Source: an uncultured Prevotella sp. (GTDB lineage Bacteria > Bacteroidota > Bacteroidia > Bacteroidales > Bacteroidaceae). Taken from it: DNA of 50,694 nt. The notes beneath the pieces were generated by a model. That model was given only the letters and a program-made list of their open reading frames with translations. It did no database searches and had not been told where the DNA came from. The translations under genes were made by a program, and so were the position numbers. Positions 1 to 7,701 of this stretch are shown here, one piece after another (position 1 is the first letter of the stretch; every line of letters starts with the position of its first letter). The stretch lies in the NCBI GenBank assembly GCA_934256705.1, contig CAKQPF010000022.1, positions 1-50,694 of the forward strand, read 5' to 3'.

Positions 1-379
1 CATATCTAACGCATTGACTATTAAATACATAAGATAGCGAAGGTGGAAGGGTGGAATTACTTTTGCATAAAATTATTTTTTGAGAATTACAGCCGAAAAA
101 GTACGAACAAATGTTAATTCCGCTCTGTTTCCGGTCCAACAGTATCAATGTCAGTACCTAACCAATCCGTCCCCAATGGGGAAAAAAGAGTGGCTTGCCC
201 CTCTAAGGAAAGGTTGGGGTTGACTGTTGTTGGATGTTTGTAAAAGCATAGTTTTCAGGGAGTAAAAGCTATGCTATTGCAGTGTAATATCTATGCTATT
301 GCAGTGTAATATCTATGCTTTCAGGGAGTAATATCTATGCTTTTGCAATGCAATATGTCACCAAAACTGATGCATGGAA
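1..379. other. Intergenic region at window edge
   Basis: No credible gene is seen. The region lies beyond the 3' end of the minus-strand restriction-modification operon. It holds a small CCCC-aat-GGGG hairpin followed by an A-run near 176-187, and the 22-bp repeat array annotated separately. The gene to the left, if any, lies outside the window. Confidence 0.6.
241..350. repeat. 22-bp unit repeat array A (5 units)
   Basis: Five contiguous units of exactly 22 bp start at 241, 263, 285, 307 and 329. The four forward units share the core CTATGC. The first unit carries the inverted core GCATAG, so units 1 and 2 can pair. Unit tails are of two kinds, one like TTTTGCAATG and one like TTTCAGGGAG. 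Related arrays lie at 7502-7589 and 25058-25145. The array follows the 3' end of the minus-strand methyltransferase gene. Its function is unknown. Confidence 0.9.
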
Positions 380-1570
380 TTACATCTTGTTGTCAGGGAT
401 TTCTTCATTCACCATGCTGTTAGAGACCATGCTGTTGTCGGAATACTGCTCGAAAAGATCCATGAAATTCGTTTGTTGATATTGCTTGCCTTTCCTTTCA
501 GTGCTTCTCTTAATGCCAAATCGTCTATTGCAGATGTCAATAACCTCATTGTCATTGATGTTGTATTTCACATTGTGCTTGTCAAGGGCATGACGTATGC
601 TCATTGCTACATGGTAGGCAAGATTTACAGGCACAGCATTTCCAATCATCTTATAGCCCATGTTGACGTCTTCATAAACGAACTCGAAATTATCAGGGAA
701 TGTTTGCAAACGTGCTACTTCCCTGACAGTCATCCTACGGTATAGATGTTCCTTGCCAGGCACAAAAATCTGCTTGTTGGCATCTATCTTTATCATCTGA
801 GGAGCCTGAGGATGAAGTTGACATTGCCTGCCGCTTGCTTGCACTGTAAAGCCTTGGTCATCCCAACTGCGCACACGATTTCGGGAAAGGAATATAGGGG
901 AGAACCCACCTATATAATATTCATGATTGAGCACCTTGCACGCTTTGCCGTTGGTGTGATTCTTATCCTTTGCTGGAATGGCTGTTTCCTGCAGGTCACC
1001 TATCGCTTCCCTGAGTGTAATACGAGGTATTACAGGTGTCGGATATTCATAGTCAGTAATGCCCAAGTCTTTGCGGAAACCTATGTAAAACACCCGGTCT
1101 CTATCTTCCGGCACTCCATAATCCTTTGCATTGAGCATTTTCATCTGCACGTCATACCCTTTGCCTGCATTGCGAAACTCATTCAGAAATTCTTCTACAG
1201 CCTTTGCATTTCGTGGTGCAAGCATGCCAGAGACATTCTCAGCTACGAAGAATAGAGGCTGGACTGCCTGGAGAATGCGGATGTAATCACGGAAAAGTTG
1301 ACCGCGTGGGTCATCTATTCCCCTCTTTGCACCGCCTTCGCTCCATGATTGACATGGAGGTCCGCCAATGATACCATCAATCTTGTCAGGGAAGAACGAC
1401 TCGTTGATGTTCCTTATGTCGCCCTCTATCAGACATACATCAGGGAAATTACGACGGAAAGTGGGGCATATCTTAGAATCAAATTCGTTTGCCACGGCTG
1501 TCTTGAATCCGGCATTGTGAAAGCCGAGATCCAATCCACCAGCGCCGCTAAATAAACTTATCAGAGCCAT
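380..1570 (-). CDS. DNA (cytosine-5-)-methyltransferase, M.HaeIII-like
   Basis: This enzyme transfers a methyl group from S-adenosylmethionine to C5 of cytosine and should protect host DNA from the neighbouring nuclease. Visible C5-methyltransferase motifs are motif I FSGAGG (7-12), the catalytic PPCQ with Cys73, ENV (111-113), EDRDRVF (155-161), a target-recognition segment around 228-258 rich in identity to what I recall of M.HaeIII (TVQASGRQCQLHPQAP), and GNAVP (310-314). HaeIII methylates the internal C of GGCC, so GGCC is the predicted target (inference). The 396-residue length includes about 65 C-terminal residues beyond the usual ~330. The start lies 4 bp after the nuclease stop, so the two are co-transcribed, nuclease first. 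Confidence 0.93.
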   Translation of the reverse strand: MALISLFSGAGGLDLGFHNAGFKTAVANEFDSKICPTFRRNFPDVCLIEGDIRNINESFFPDKIDGIIGGPPCQSWSEGGAKRGIDDPRGQLFRDYIRILQAVQPLFFVAENVSGMLAPRNAKAVEEFLNEFRNAGKGYDVQMKMLNAKDYGVPEDRDRVFYIGFRKDLGITDYEYPTPVIPRITLREAIGDLQETAIPAKDKNHTNGKACKVLNHEYYIGGFSPIFLSRNRVRSWDDQGFTVQASGRQCQLHPQAPQMIKIDANKQIFVPGKEHLYRRMTVREVARLQTFPDNFEFVYEDVNMGYKMIGNAVPVNLAYHVAMSIRHALDKHNVKYNINDNEVIDICNRRFGIKRSTERKGKQYQQTNFMDLFEQYSDNSMVSNSMVNEEIPDNKM

Positions 1571-1574
1571 TTCT

Positions 1575-2552
1575 TTATTTTTCTTGGAATAAATGTTGTG
1601 TAAATAATATGGGAGGATTACCTAAAAGTCTGACATCAAACTTAAGTGAAGCCTCCACTTTGGAACTTGCATTGTGAATGCGGAATGAGATTTCCCATCC
1701 ACCATCCAGTATCATGTTGAGGGTGTCCTTGGAGCCCTTTTTGAATTCAAATTCCACAATCCTTGTAGGTAGTTTAATCGCCGGTATTGAATAACGTGAC
1801 TTGACCTTGTTGACAGTCTTGTTCAATTCTCCGTTGATATTGAATGCCTTTACGATTACCATATTATGCGTATCGTCCTTGATTATCTTGTAGAATGGAT
1901 ATTCGCCAATCAGATATGAAATCAGCTTTGCAGGAATTCCTTCTGATGCTTTGTCGATACGCAGCAATTCCTTCTTGAATGCTGTCAGCAATGGAACATA
2001 GAATTCATTTTGTTTCCTTTCACCCATGTCAGTCCATAGTGCTTTGGAATCGTTCTGACGTATGCTTTGCAGTTTCTCAAATAAGGGATCTATTTCCTGC
2101 CAATAAGTTTCAGAGCATGGAACTCTTAGCCATTTTTCTCCAAAATCGAGAGTCTTGCTCAGTCTTGAATGCTTTACGGCATCGTTGTTGTTTTTTGCAG
2201 AAAAGCCAATCTCCCATCGAGGAGAATTACGACTGAAGACAACATCGCGTACGTCACCGTTCTCACCTTCATGATCTTTTTGCAAGCTTATAGAAATAAT
2301 GTCCTTTTCGTTTTTCTGAGCAAGCAGTCCAGGTTCAATCTTTGTCATAGTTTCAATGGTCTCATATGCTGCTTTGTCAAAACGGGTCTGCTCTACATTT
2401 GAAAAACTGTCATAATAGTCTTTTGCTTGTTTGTATGCTTCATTCTCAACCAAAGTGGCATTACGTCCTTCCTGACTGATATATTTCTTATATTCTTTAG
2501 CAATAGCATATTCAAATGCTTTGCCGTTTCTTACTTGATCACCTTGTGGCAT
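1575..2552 (-). CDS. Type II restriction endonuclease, HaeIII family
   Basis: This is the likely partner nuclease of the adjacent M.HaeIII-like methyltransferase and is expected to cut unmethylated GGCC. At 325 aa it fits the RE_HaeIII family. A candidate PD-(D/E)XK-like core is GDVRDV with Asp100/Asp103, then Glu114 and Lys120 in WEIGFSAKNNN; assigning these as catalytic is inference. The identification rests on this motif block and on the 4-bp spacing to the methyltransferase. A purine-rich AGGGACAGG precedes the ATG. No controller (C) protein with a helix-turn-helix is visible beside it, so control must come from promoter strength, methylation or the small upstream ORF. Confidence 0.85.
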   Translation of the reverse strand: MPQGDQVRNGKAFEYAIAKEYKKYISQEGRNATLVENEAYKQAKDYYDSFSNVEQTRFDKAAYETIETMTKIEPGLLAQKNEKDIISISLQKDHEGENGDVRDVVFSRNSPRWEIGFSAKNNNDAVKHSRLSKTLDFGEKWLRVPCSETYWQEIDPLFEKLQSIRQNDSKALWTDMGERKQNEFYVPLLTAFKKELLRIDKASEGIPAKLISYLIGEYPFYKIIKDDTHNMVIVKAFNINGELNKTVNKVKSRYSIPAIKLPTRIVEFEFKKGSKDTLNMILDGGWEISFRIHNASSKVEASLKFDVRLLGNPPILFTQHLFQEK

Positions 2553-2578
2553 AGTCCTGTCCCTTTAGTTGTTCTGAA

Positions 2579-2722
2579 TTAGCGATCTGCATTAGTTGTG
2601 CTCTGTTGATGGACGTGAGTCGTTAGTGCGCCAATCATGAAATCGTCAATTTGGCCCAGTACATCTTGGAAGCAGTCCATATTATAGTATGTTGCTTGCC
2701 AGCGAGTATGGCTTTCACTCAT
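2579..2722 (-). CDS. Possible 47-aa leader protein of the R-M operon
   Basis: A short open frame (MSESHTRWQATYYNMD... ending TTNADR) fills the space between a Bacteroidetes -7 promoter element at 2748-2755 and the restriction endonuclease gene. The predicted transcript would start about 20 nt before the ATG, and the stop lies 26 bp before the nuclease ATG. I recognise no domain; it is acidic to neutral with several aromatic residues and no helix-turn-helix, so it is not a classical C protein. It could be a small regulator, a leader peptide coupled to nuclease translation, a gene remnant, or chance. Support is positional only. Confidence 0.4.
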   Translation of the reverse strand: MSESHTRWQATYYNMDCFQDVLGQIDDFMIGALTTHVHQQSTTNADR

Positions 2723-2747
2723 GCAAATATCAAAAATTATTTTGTGA

Positions 2748-2755
2748 CAAAGATA
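2748..2755 (-). promoter_or_regulatory. Putative promoter -7 element of the R-M operon
   Basis: On the minus strand this reads TATCTTTG, matching the Bacteroidetes -7 consensus TAnnTTTG. No good TTTG -33 element is found 19-21 bp upstream, so the promoter may be weak or assisted. It lies about 25 bp before the 47-codon ORF and about 195 bp before the nuclease gene. Confidence 0.55.
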
Positions 2756-3095
2756 ATAAAAAAAAACGAACTATGATAGTTTGACAATCAAAAAAAAACA
2801 ATTTCTTGAAAAAAATAGTGAAATATTTTTGGGGAAGTCATCATGAGACTTCGTTTCGTAGTACTCTCGGTTAGTTCTGGGTATAGGTATAGGTATAGTC
2901 TTGGTTTTGTCGATGTGGGTTTGTTGGTATATTCCTGATGATTTGCCCTCCATCGAGGTTTAACAGTACAGAACCATTTAGGGCATATGATTTTGTGCTG
3001 TCGCTGAATTTGAACGTTTGTGGGAAAGGTCTTTTTACTCGTTTGGAGACATTCCTCGCAAGGAGAGGCATGCCGTATTCGTATTGTTCATAAAT

Positions 3096-3111
3096 TGAAA
3101 CGTAAGTTTCA
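3096..3111. promoter_or_regulatory. Inverted repeat, candidate operator
   Basis: TGAAAC and GTTTCA flank 4 bp. The site lies about 45 bp upstream of the -7 element of the LytTR cassette, a suitable place for an activator. LytTR proteins usually bind spaced direct repeats, so autoregulation through this palindrome is only a guess. Confidence 0.3.
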
Positions 3112-3155
3112 CAAAATAAACATGATGCATGTCGGGCTTTTCAGAAAGTTTTTGT

Positions 3156-3163
3156 TACCTTTG
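3156..3163 (+). promoter_or_regulatory. Promoter -7 element of the LytTR-TonB-TPR-barrel operon
   Basis: TACCTTTG matches the TAnnTTTG consensus, 75 bp before the LytTR start. The expected -33 TTTG is poor (TCGG at 20-bp spacing), as is common for promoters needing an activator. Confidence 0.6.
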
Positions 3164-3238
3164 CCGAAAAATAAGGGTGGCTATGTAAATCGCTACCTCA
3201 TATATGAAACATAATTGGAACCACCCTAAAGCACAAAT

Positions 3239-3610
3239 ATGGAAGATTACCTCATAATATCAAACAGCAATTACCTGTTGAGAGTGGCGGCCCGACAAAT
3301 AGCTTATGTCTGTTCGGAAGGCAGCTATTGCGTTCTGAAACTTGTTGATGGCGACGAATATACATTCTCATTCAATCTTGCTGTGTTTGAGAGGAAGATA
3401 GTGGAACAGTTGCCGGACAGCGCACATTTGTTTGCCCGTGTAGGCAGAAACTATATCATCAACAGCCAGTACATCTTCAGCATCAACACCAATACTGCCG
3501 AACTCGTGCTGTATGACCAGGGCTTCAATAGGAAATTCACGCTGCATGTGAGCAAGGATCCGCTTAAGCAACTGAAGGCAATCTTAGACAATACCTTAAC
3601 TAAAATATAA
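3239..3610 (+). CDS. LytTR-domain DNA-binding regulator, stand-alone
   Basis: This cytoplasmic transcription factor consists of almost nothing but a LytTR domain. The family features are visible: an early hydrophobic strand followed by IAYVCSEGSYCVLKLVDG (about 22-39), FSFNLAVFERKI, FARVGRNYIINSQYI (about 66-80), and a C-terminal KFTLHVSKDPLKQLKAIL helix. At 123 aa there is no room for an N-terminal receiver domain, so it is not a classic phosphorylated response regulator. It is the first gene of a tight operon, 4 bp before the TonB-domain gene, and probably controls that operon. The signal it responds to cannot be read from the sequence. Confidence 0.85.
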   Translation: MEDYLIISNSNYLLRVAARQIAYVCSEGSYCVLKLVDGDEYTFSFNLAVFERKIVEQLPDSAHLFARVGRNYIINSQYIFSINTNTAELVLYDQGFNRKFTLHVSKDPLKQLKAILDNTLTKI

Positions 3611-3614
3611 TGAT

Positions 3615-4142
3615 ATGAAAGATAAGGAAATGAAAGAAGAGACTTACTTTCTCGGTAAAGATACGGCAAACCAAAGCCACAGGAAATCTCTTTATATAAA
3701 GGTGGCGTGTGCCGTCATTGCGCTTGTGCTGGTGTTTGCAGCCGCTGGAGCATACATTTCATACGGTACTGACAGCGCTGTCCGGCAGGATAACGTGCTG
3801 AAGACCATAGCCGTTCTGCCCAAAGGCGGACAAAAACCTAAATTCGACGGCGGCAAAGACATCAGCGAGTTTCTGAAATGGGTCATGCTGAACATCGAAT
3901 ACCCCAAAGGGCTTGAGACTAAACCTGCACGAGTAGTAATCAGTTTCACGGTGAAAACCGACGGCACTTTAGGTGGTTTCAAGGTGTTGGAGGCACCCGA
4001 AGAGAAGGCTTATGAGCGAACCGTCATCGAACTGCTGAAGAAAAGTCCTCGCTGGACTCCGGCAAAACTGTCTGACGGCACGATTGTAAATATGGAATTC
4101 ACTTTGCCTGTCGCTTTCACTCCCGAAGTAAAAAACAAATAA
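3615..4142 (+). CDS. TonB C-terminal domain protein, single TM
   Basis: This is an inner-membrane protein with a TonB-like periplasmic domain. A charged cytoplasmic N-terminus (1-26) is followed by one hydrophobic helix (about 27-49) and a TonB_C domain (about 85-172) with FDGGKDISEFLKWVMLNIEYP, VVISFTVKTDGTLGGFKVL and KSPRWTPAKLSDG. The usual long Pro/Lys-rich linker is missing: only about 35 residues separate helix and domain, too short for classical TonB to cross the periplasm. It may act on the TPR or barrel proteins encoded next to it. An ATG five codons downstream is an alternative start. Confidence 0.85.
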   Translation: MKDKEMKEETYFLGKDTANQSHRKSLYIKVACAVIALVLVFAAAGAYISYGTDSAVRQDNVLKTIAVLPKGGQKPKFDGGKDISEFLKWVMLNIEYPKGLETKPARVVISFTVKTDGTLGGFKVLEAPEEKAYERTVIELLKKSPRWTPAKLSDGTIVNMEFTLPVAFTPEVKNK

Positions 4143-4152
4143 ATATCAGTCT

Positions 4153-5229
4153 ATGAGAGGTTTTCATATTCCACTTGCAATGTCGCTCCTGCTCATATTC
4201 AATGCGATGAGCACAAGTGCGCAGGACGACAACAATGCGGCAATGTTGCTGCAGAAGGGTGACAGCTGTCTCAATATCCATGACAACTATCATGCCATGC
4301 AGTATTATCTCGCTTGTGCAAACAGTGATTCCACAAATATCACCGCACACAGGAAGCTTGCCTTGTGCTATCGCAATATGGGCAACAGCAAGGCTTGCAT
4401 AGAAAGTCTTGCCAGGATTCCCGAGGACAGCATAAGCCACGAAGACGCACGCATGTACTATTACTCTTTCTCAGGACTGAATGCCAACGACAAAGCGGCG
4501 TTATGGGGTGAGCATATAACGAAACTTTACCCATACGACAGCGAGATAGTTGCCTCACTCTCATCTCTTTACAACAAGATGGGCCAACCGGAAAAGGCGG
4601 AACGGACAGCAAGGAGATACGTGGCGGATTGCGACTCGACTAATCTGTTGGTGAACAACCAGCTCGCCTACTCCCTGTTCCTGCAGCAAAAATACGAGGA
4701 AGCCATCACGCAATATGAGAAACTCATAACGCAGGGGCAGGACAATTACACGTCAAACTTTGTGCTTGGTCTGTGTTACGACTGTACGTCCAACGCTGAT
4801 AAAGCCCAGGAACATCTTGCCAAGGCCATAACATTCGATGACGACAACTCCTATTGCCTCTATCGTCTGGCAATGACAGAAGCGGCTCTCTTCATGGACT
4901 CGCTCGCTATGGAGCATTTCAACCGGTCCATAGAAACCGCCATGCCGCAAACCAGGGCTTTGCGCATCTTCCGGAAGTTGGCAAGTCTGCATTATGAGCA
5001 CCACGAGTATGCCGATGCCGCACGGTCTTTTGAGCGATGTATAGCCTACGGTGAGCACGACAACCTGCTGGATTACTATAATGCGGCGCAGATGCTGATA
5101 GGGGCTGGCGACAAAGACAAGGCAAGCATGTATCTGCAGATATTCATCTCGAAAGCGGAAAATGCGCAAGATGAAGAAACAAAGAAACTTATAGTCACGG
5201 CAAGGAAACAACTTGACAAAGACAAATAG
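4153..5229 (+). CDS. Periplasmic tetratricopeptide repeat protein
   Basis: This 358-aa protein has an N-terminal signal peptide (hydrophobic core about 7-18, likely cleavage after STSAQ near 24) followed by about seven to eight TPR-like helical pairs. Examples are AHRKLALCYRNMGNSKACIE, IVASLSSLYNKMGQPEKAER, NNQLAYSLFLQQKYEEAIT and NFVLGLCYDCTSNADKAQEH. TPR proteins are scaffolds for protein-protein contact; here the partner is presumably the TonB-domain protein encoded 10 bp upstream or the barrel encoded 23 bp downstream. There is no lipobox cysteine, so a soluble periplasmic form is expected. No catalytic motif is seen. Confidence 0.85.
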   Translation: MRGFHIPLAMSLLLIFNAMSTSAQDDNNAAMLLQKGDSCLNIHDNYHAMQYYLACANSDSTNITAHRKLALCYRNMGNSKACIESLARIPEDSISHEDARMYYYSFSGLNANDKAALWGEHITKLYPYDSEIVASLSSLYNKMGQPEKAERTARRYVADCDSTNLLVNNQLAYSLFLQQKYEEAITQYEKLITQGQDNYTSNFVLGLCYDCTSNADKAQEHLAKAITFDDDNSYCLYRLAMTEAALFMDSLAMEHFNRSIETAMPQTRALRIFRKLASLHYEHHEYADAARSFERCIAYGEHDNLLDYYNAAQMLIGAGDKDKASMYLQIFISKAENAQDEETKKLIVTARKQLDKDK

Positions 5230-5252
5230 ATGATTCCACAACACAATAACGA

Positions 5253-7349
5253 ATGAAAATGAACAGACTATTCTTTATCGGTATCCTGATGTTGTCGGCA
5301 ATTACAGCCGATGCGCAGGGCAATTCGCAAAAGGATTCGCTCACGATGGAATCCATGATGCACAACCTTCCGGAGGTGATGGTGAAGGGTTCGCGCCCCA
5401 TTGTCAAGGCAGAGCGCGGAATGTTGTCGTACAATATGCCGCTGCTCTTGAAGCAGTTGCCTGCCGACAACGCTTATGAGGCTTTGACGCACATACCAGG
5501 TGTCAGCGATGCTACGGGCAAAATTGCGTTCTCAGGCAATGATGTGACATTGATAATCAACGGACAAGCCACCACGTTGACTCAGGAACAGCTGTCTGAA
5601 CGCCTGAAGGCAATGCCGGCGACACAGTTGGCTAAAGCCGAAGTGATGCTGTCTGCTCCAGCTCGTTATCATGTGCGTGGCATGGCAATCAACATCGTCA
5701 CGAAGGACTATGCCGGCACAAACCAGCTATCGGGACAGATCATCGGCGGCATGAAGCAGGACAAATATGCCAGAGGGTTCGGCGATTTCTATCTTTCTCT
5801 GCAAAGGGGCAAGTTTGGACTGGATGCACAATATAAATTAGTAAACGGCTATTCATACCGTGAGTCTTCACGTGTAGCCAATCATCCACTTGGCAACAAT
5901 CGCATATATTATAATGAAGAAACCGGGCAGAAGTCGTTTGGCATTACGCACGACTACCGACTGGGCATGAATTACGCCTTCAGCAAGAGCCATCGTCTCG
6001 ACATTGCCTATACAGGACAATGGGACAAGACGATCTCAAACAACCACACGACGGGTTCAGGCATAAGCCGAATGCATAATGACAGTCACGAATACCTGCA
6101 CAATGTGGACCTGAACTACTCGCTTCCTTTCGGACTCACCCTCAGCGGTTCATACACCTACTATCGCACTCCTCAGCTGCAAGCCCTCGACGGCACGATG
6201 CATACGGATGAAAGCATGGCGGAAACGGAACGCAACCTGACAAGCGGCAGCGAGCAGACCATCAACAAATGGATGCTTACAGCCGACCAGACGCATTCTC
6301 TGGCACACGGATGGGGATTGTCGTATGGCGTGAAAGGGCAGTTCACGAGCAACAACAGTTATCAGACAACCAAAGACAAGCACGGCACCATCCTGCCCGA
6401 TGGGACAAGCAGCGTGGACATCGACGAGCGGATATGGAACATATATGCCGGCTTCAGCAAGCAGATAAGCAAGGCAATCAGTCTGGAAGCCTCTGTAGCC
6501 GCTGAGCAATACCACTCTCCGATATGGGATAAATGGCGCATCTATCCCACGCTCAACGCTTTGTGGAACATCAACGACAGCCATCTGCTCAATCTTTCGT
6601 TCAGTTCCAATTCAGAGTTTCCAAGCTATTGGTCAACGATGAGCAACGTGTTTTACGCCTCCACATACACCGAGATACATGGCAATCCGGACCTTAAGCC
6701 ATACTCAGACTATAATGTCAACCTGATGTGGCAGATAAAGAGACGCTATACGCTGATGGCTTTCGCCAATCTGAAGCCCGACTATTCCGTGCAGTTGCCT
6801 TACCAGACCGCTGACCGCATGGCAGTAATCATGAAGGAAACCAACTTCGACTATTCCAACACCTTCGGACTGCAGGCAACTGCCATGTTCAATGCCGGCA
6901 AATGGCTCAACGGCAACGTGTTTGCCGTAGGAACATACAAGCACGACAAGAGCCGTAATTTCTTCGATTTGCCGTTCGACCGCAAGAGATTGTCTGTCAT
7001 ACTTGGAGGCACTGCGTCCCTGAAACTTTGCAGCACGCAGGAGTTGCGCCTCATTCTGAATCCTTTCTTCCAGTCGAAGGCGATACAAGGCGTTTACGAC
7101 ATAAGTCCAATCTTCAGAATGAATGCCAAACTGCAATGGTCGTCGCGCGACGGCAAATGGGGATTGCGCCTTAATGGCGACAACATCTTCAACAATTTCT
7201 TCGACACCCGTTCCGTGCAAGGCAACCAAGACCACCGCATGAAGGTCAACCACGATTGGAACGCACTCACCTTTGCTGTCGTATATAAGTTCGGCGGCTA
7301 CAAGGAGAAGGAGGTAAAGAAGGTAGATACCTCACGAATGGGACACTGA
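5253..7349 (+). CDS. TonB-dependent receptor-like outer-membrane beta-barrel
   Basis: This 698-aa protein has a signal peptide ending near DAQG (about 21-24), a plug-like domain (about 40-150; EVMVKGSRPIVKAERG, VSDATGKIAFSGNDVTLIINGQ) and a long C-terminal barrel of alternating amphipathic strands. It resembles the outer-membrane beta-barrel family common in Bacteroidetes rather than SusC, since no SusD partner or N-terminal carboxypeptidase-like repeat is present. The substrate is unknown. The C-terminus continues past the last strand (FAVVYKFGGY) with a charged tail. It closes the operon, and a convergent gene and a 22-bp repeat array follow. Confidence 0.88.
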   Translation: MKMNRLFFIGILMLSAITADAQGNSQKDSLTMESMMHNLPEVMVKGSRPIVKAERGMLSYNMPLLLKQLPADNAYEALTHIPGVSDATGKIAFSGNDVTLIINGQATTLTQEQLSERLKAMPATQLAKAEVMLSAPARYHVRGMAINIVTKDYAGTNQLSGQIIGGMKQDKYARGFGDFYLSLQRGKFGLDAQYKLVNGYSYRESSRVANHPLGNNRIYYNEETGQKSFGITHDYRLGMNYAFSKSHRLDIAYTGQWDKTISNNHTTGSGISRMHNDSHEYLHNVDLNYSLPFGLTLSGSYTYYRTPQLQALDGTMHTDESMAETERNLTSGSEQTINKWMLTADQTHSLAHGWGLSYGVKGQFTSNNSYQTTKDKHGTILPDGTSSVDIDERIWNIYAGFSKQISKAISLEASVAAEQYHSPIWDKWRIYPTLNALWNINDSHLLNLSFSSNSEFPSYWSTMSNVFYASTYTEIHGNPDLKPYSDYNVNLMWQIKRRYTLMAFANLKPDYSVQLPYQTADRMAVIMKETNFDYSNTFGLQATAMFNAGKWLNGNVFAVGTYKHDKSRNFFDLPFDRKRLSVILGGTASLKLCSTQELRLILNPFFQSKAIQGVYDISPIFRMNAKLQWSSRDGKWGLRLNGDNIFNNFFDTRSVQGNQDHRMKVNHDWNALTFAVVYKFGGYKEKEVKKVDTSRMGH

Positions 7350-7701
7350 GTGCTGGATGCGCTCCCTGCAGTTCGTGCCACACATACTGCACGGATGTCG
7401 GCAAAAGAACGGAGGAAGCAGTGCATGGCCGATGTCGGAAAAACAGAACAAAAAACATGATGATCATGCTGTCGGAAAGTGATGGCTATGATATTGGAGC
7501 GTGAAAGCATAGTTATTACCTTGTGATATCTATGCTTTCACGTCCTGATATCTATGCTTTTGCAGCGTAATATCTATGCTTTTGCACTGTCCTGACTGTC
7601 AGATGGTTACGAGAGCGAGGTCGTATTGCTTGGCTTGGGCGGAAAAATCGGACAATTATAGAGGAAGCCAGGCTCATTCAGAACTATCTTGACAATCTGC
7701 C
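7350..7701. other. Convergent intergenic region with repeat array
   Basis: This lies between the plus-strand barrel gene and the minus-strand ATPase gene. It holds repeat array B (7502-7589) and three near copies of TGTCGG (about 7387, 7433 and 7471). No obvious U-tailed terminator and no plausible coding frame are seen. Confidence 0.6.
7502..7589. repeat. 22-bp unit repeat array B (4 units)
   Basis: Four 22-bp units start at 7502, 7524, 7546 and 7568. The first has the inverted core GCATAG and the other three have CTATGC. The units match those of arrays A and C, apart from a divergent tail in the first unit (TTATTACCTTG). The array sits between two convergent genes. Confidence 0.9.

Larger units (their letters stand above)
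2756..3238. other. Intergenic region between divergent R-M operon and LytTR cassette
   Basis: No convincing gene is present. The region is AT-rich near 2756-2830. It contains three exact copies of GTATAG (2881-2898), a perfect inverted repeat TGAAAC-gtaa-GTTTCA (3096-3111) and a plus-strand -7 element (3156-3163). Small open frames on both strands cross these signals and look spurious. Confidence 0.6.

Noticed and set aside
746..1255. 169-aa plus-strand frame opposite the methyltransferase
   Set aside because: It is antisense to a gene with a full set of catalytic motifs, has no domain and no start signal.
3020..3214. 64-aa plus-strand frame before the LytTR gene
   Set aside because: It runs across the palindrome and the -7 promoter element and shows no recognisable protein pattern.
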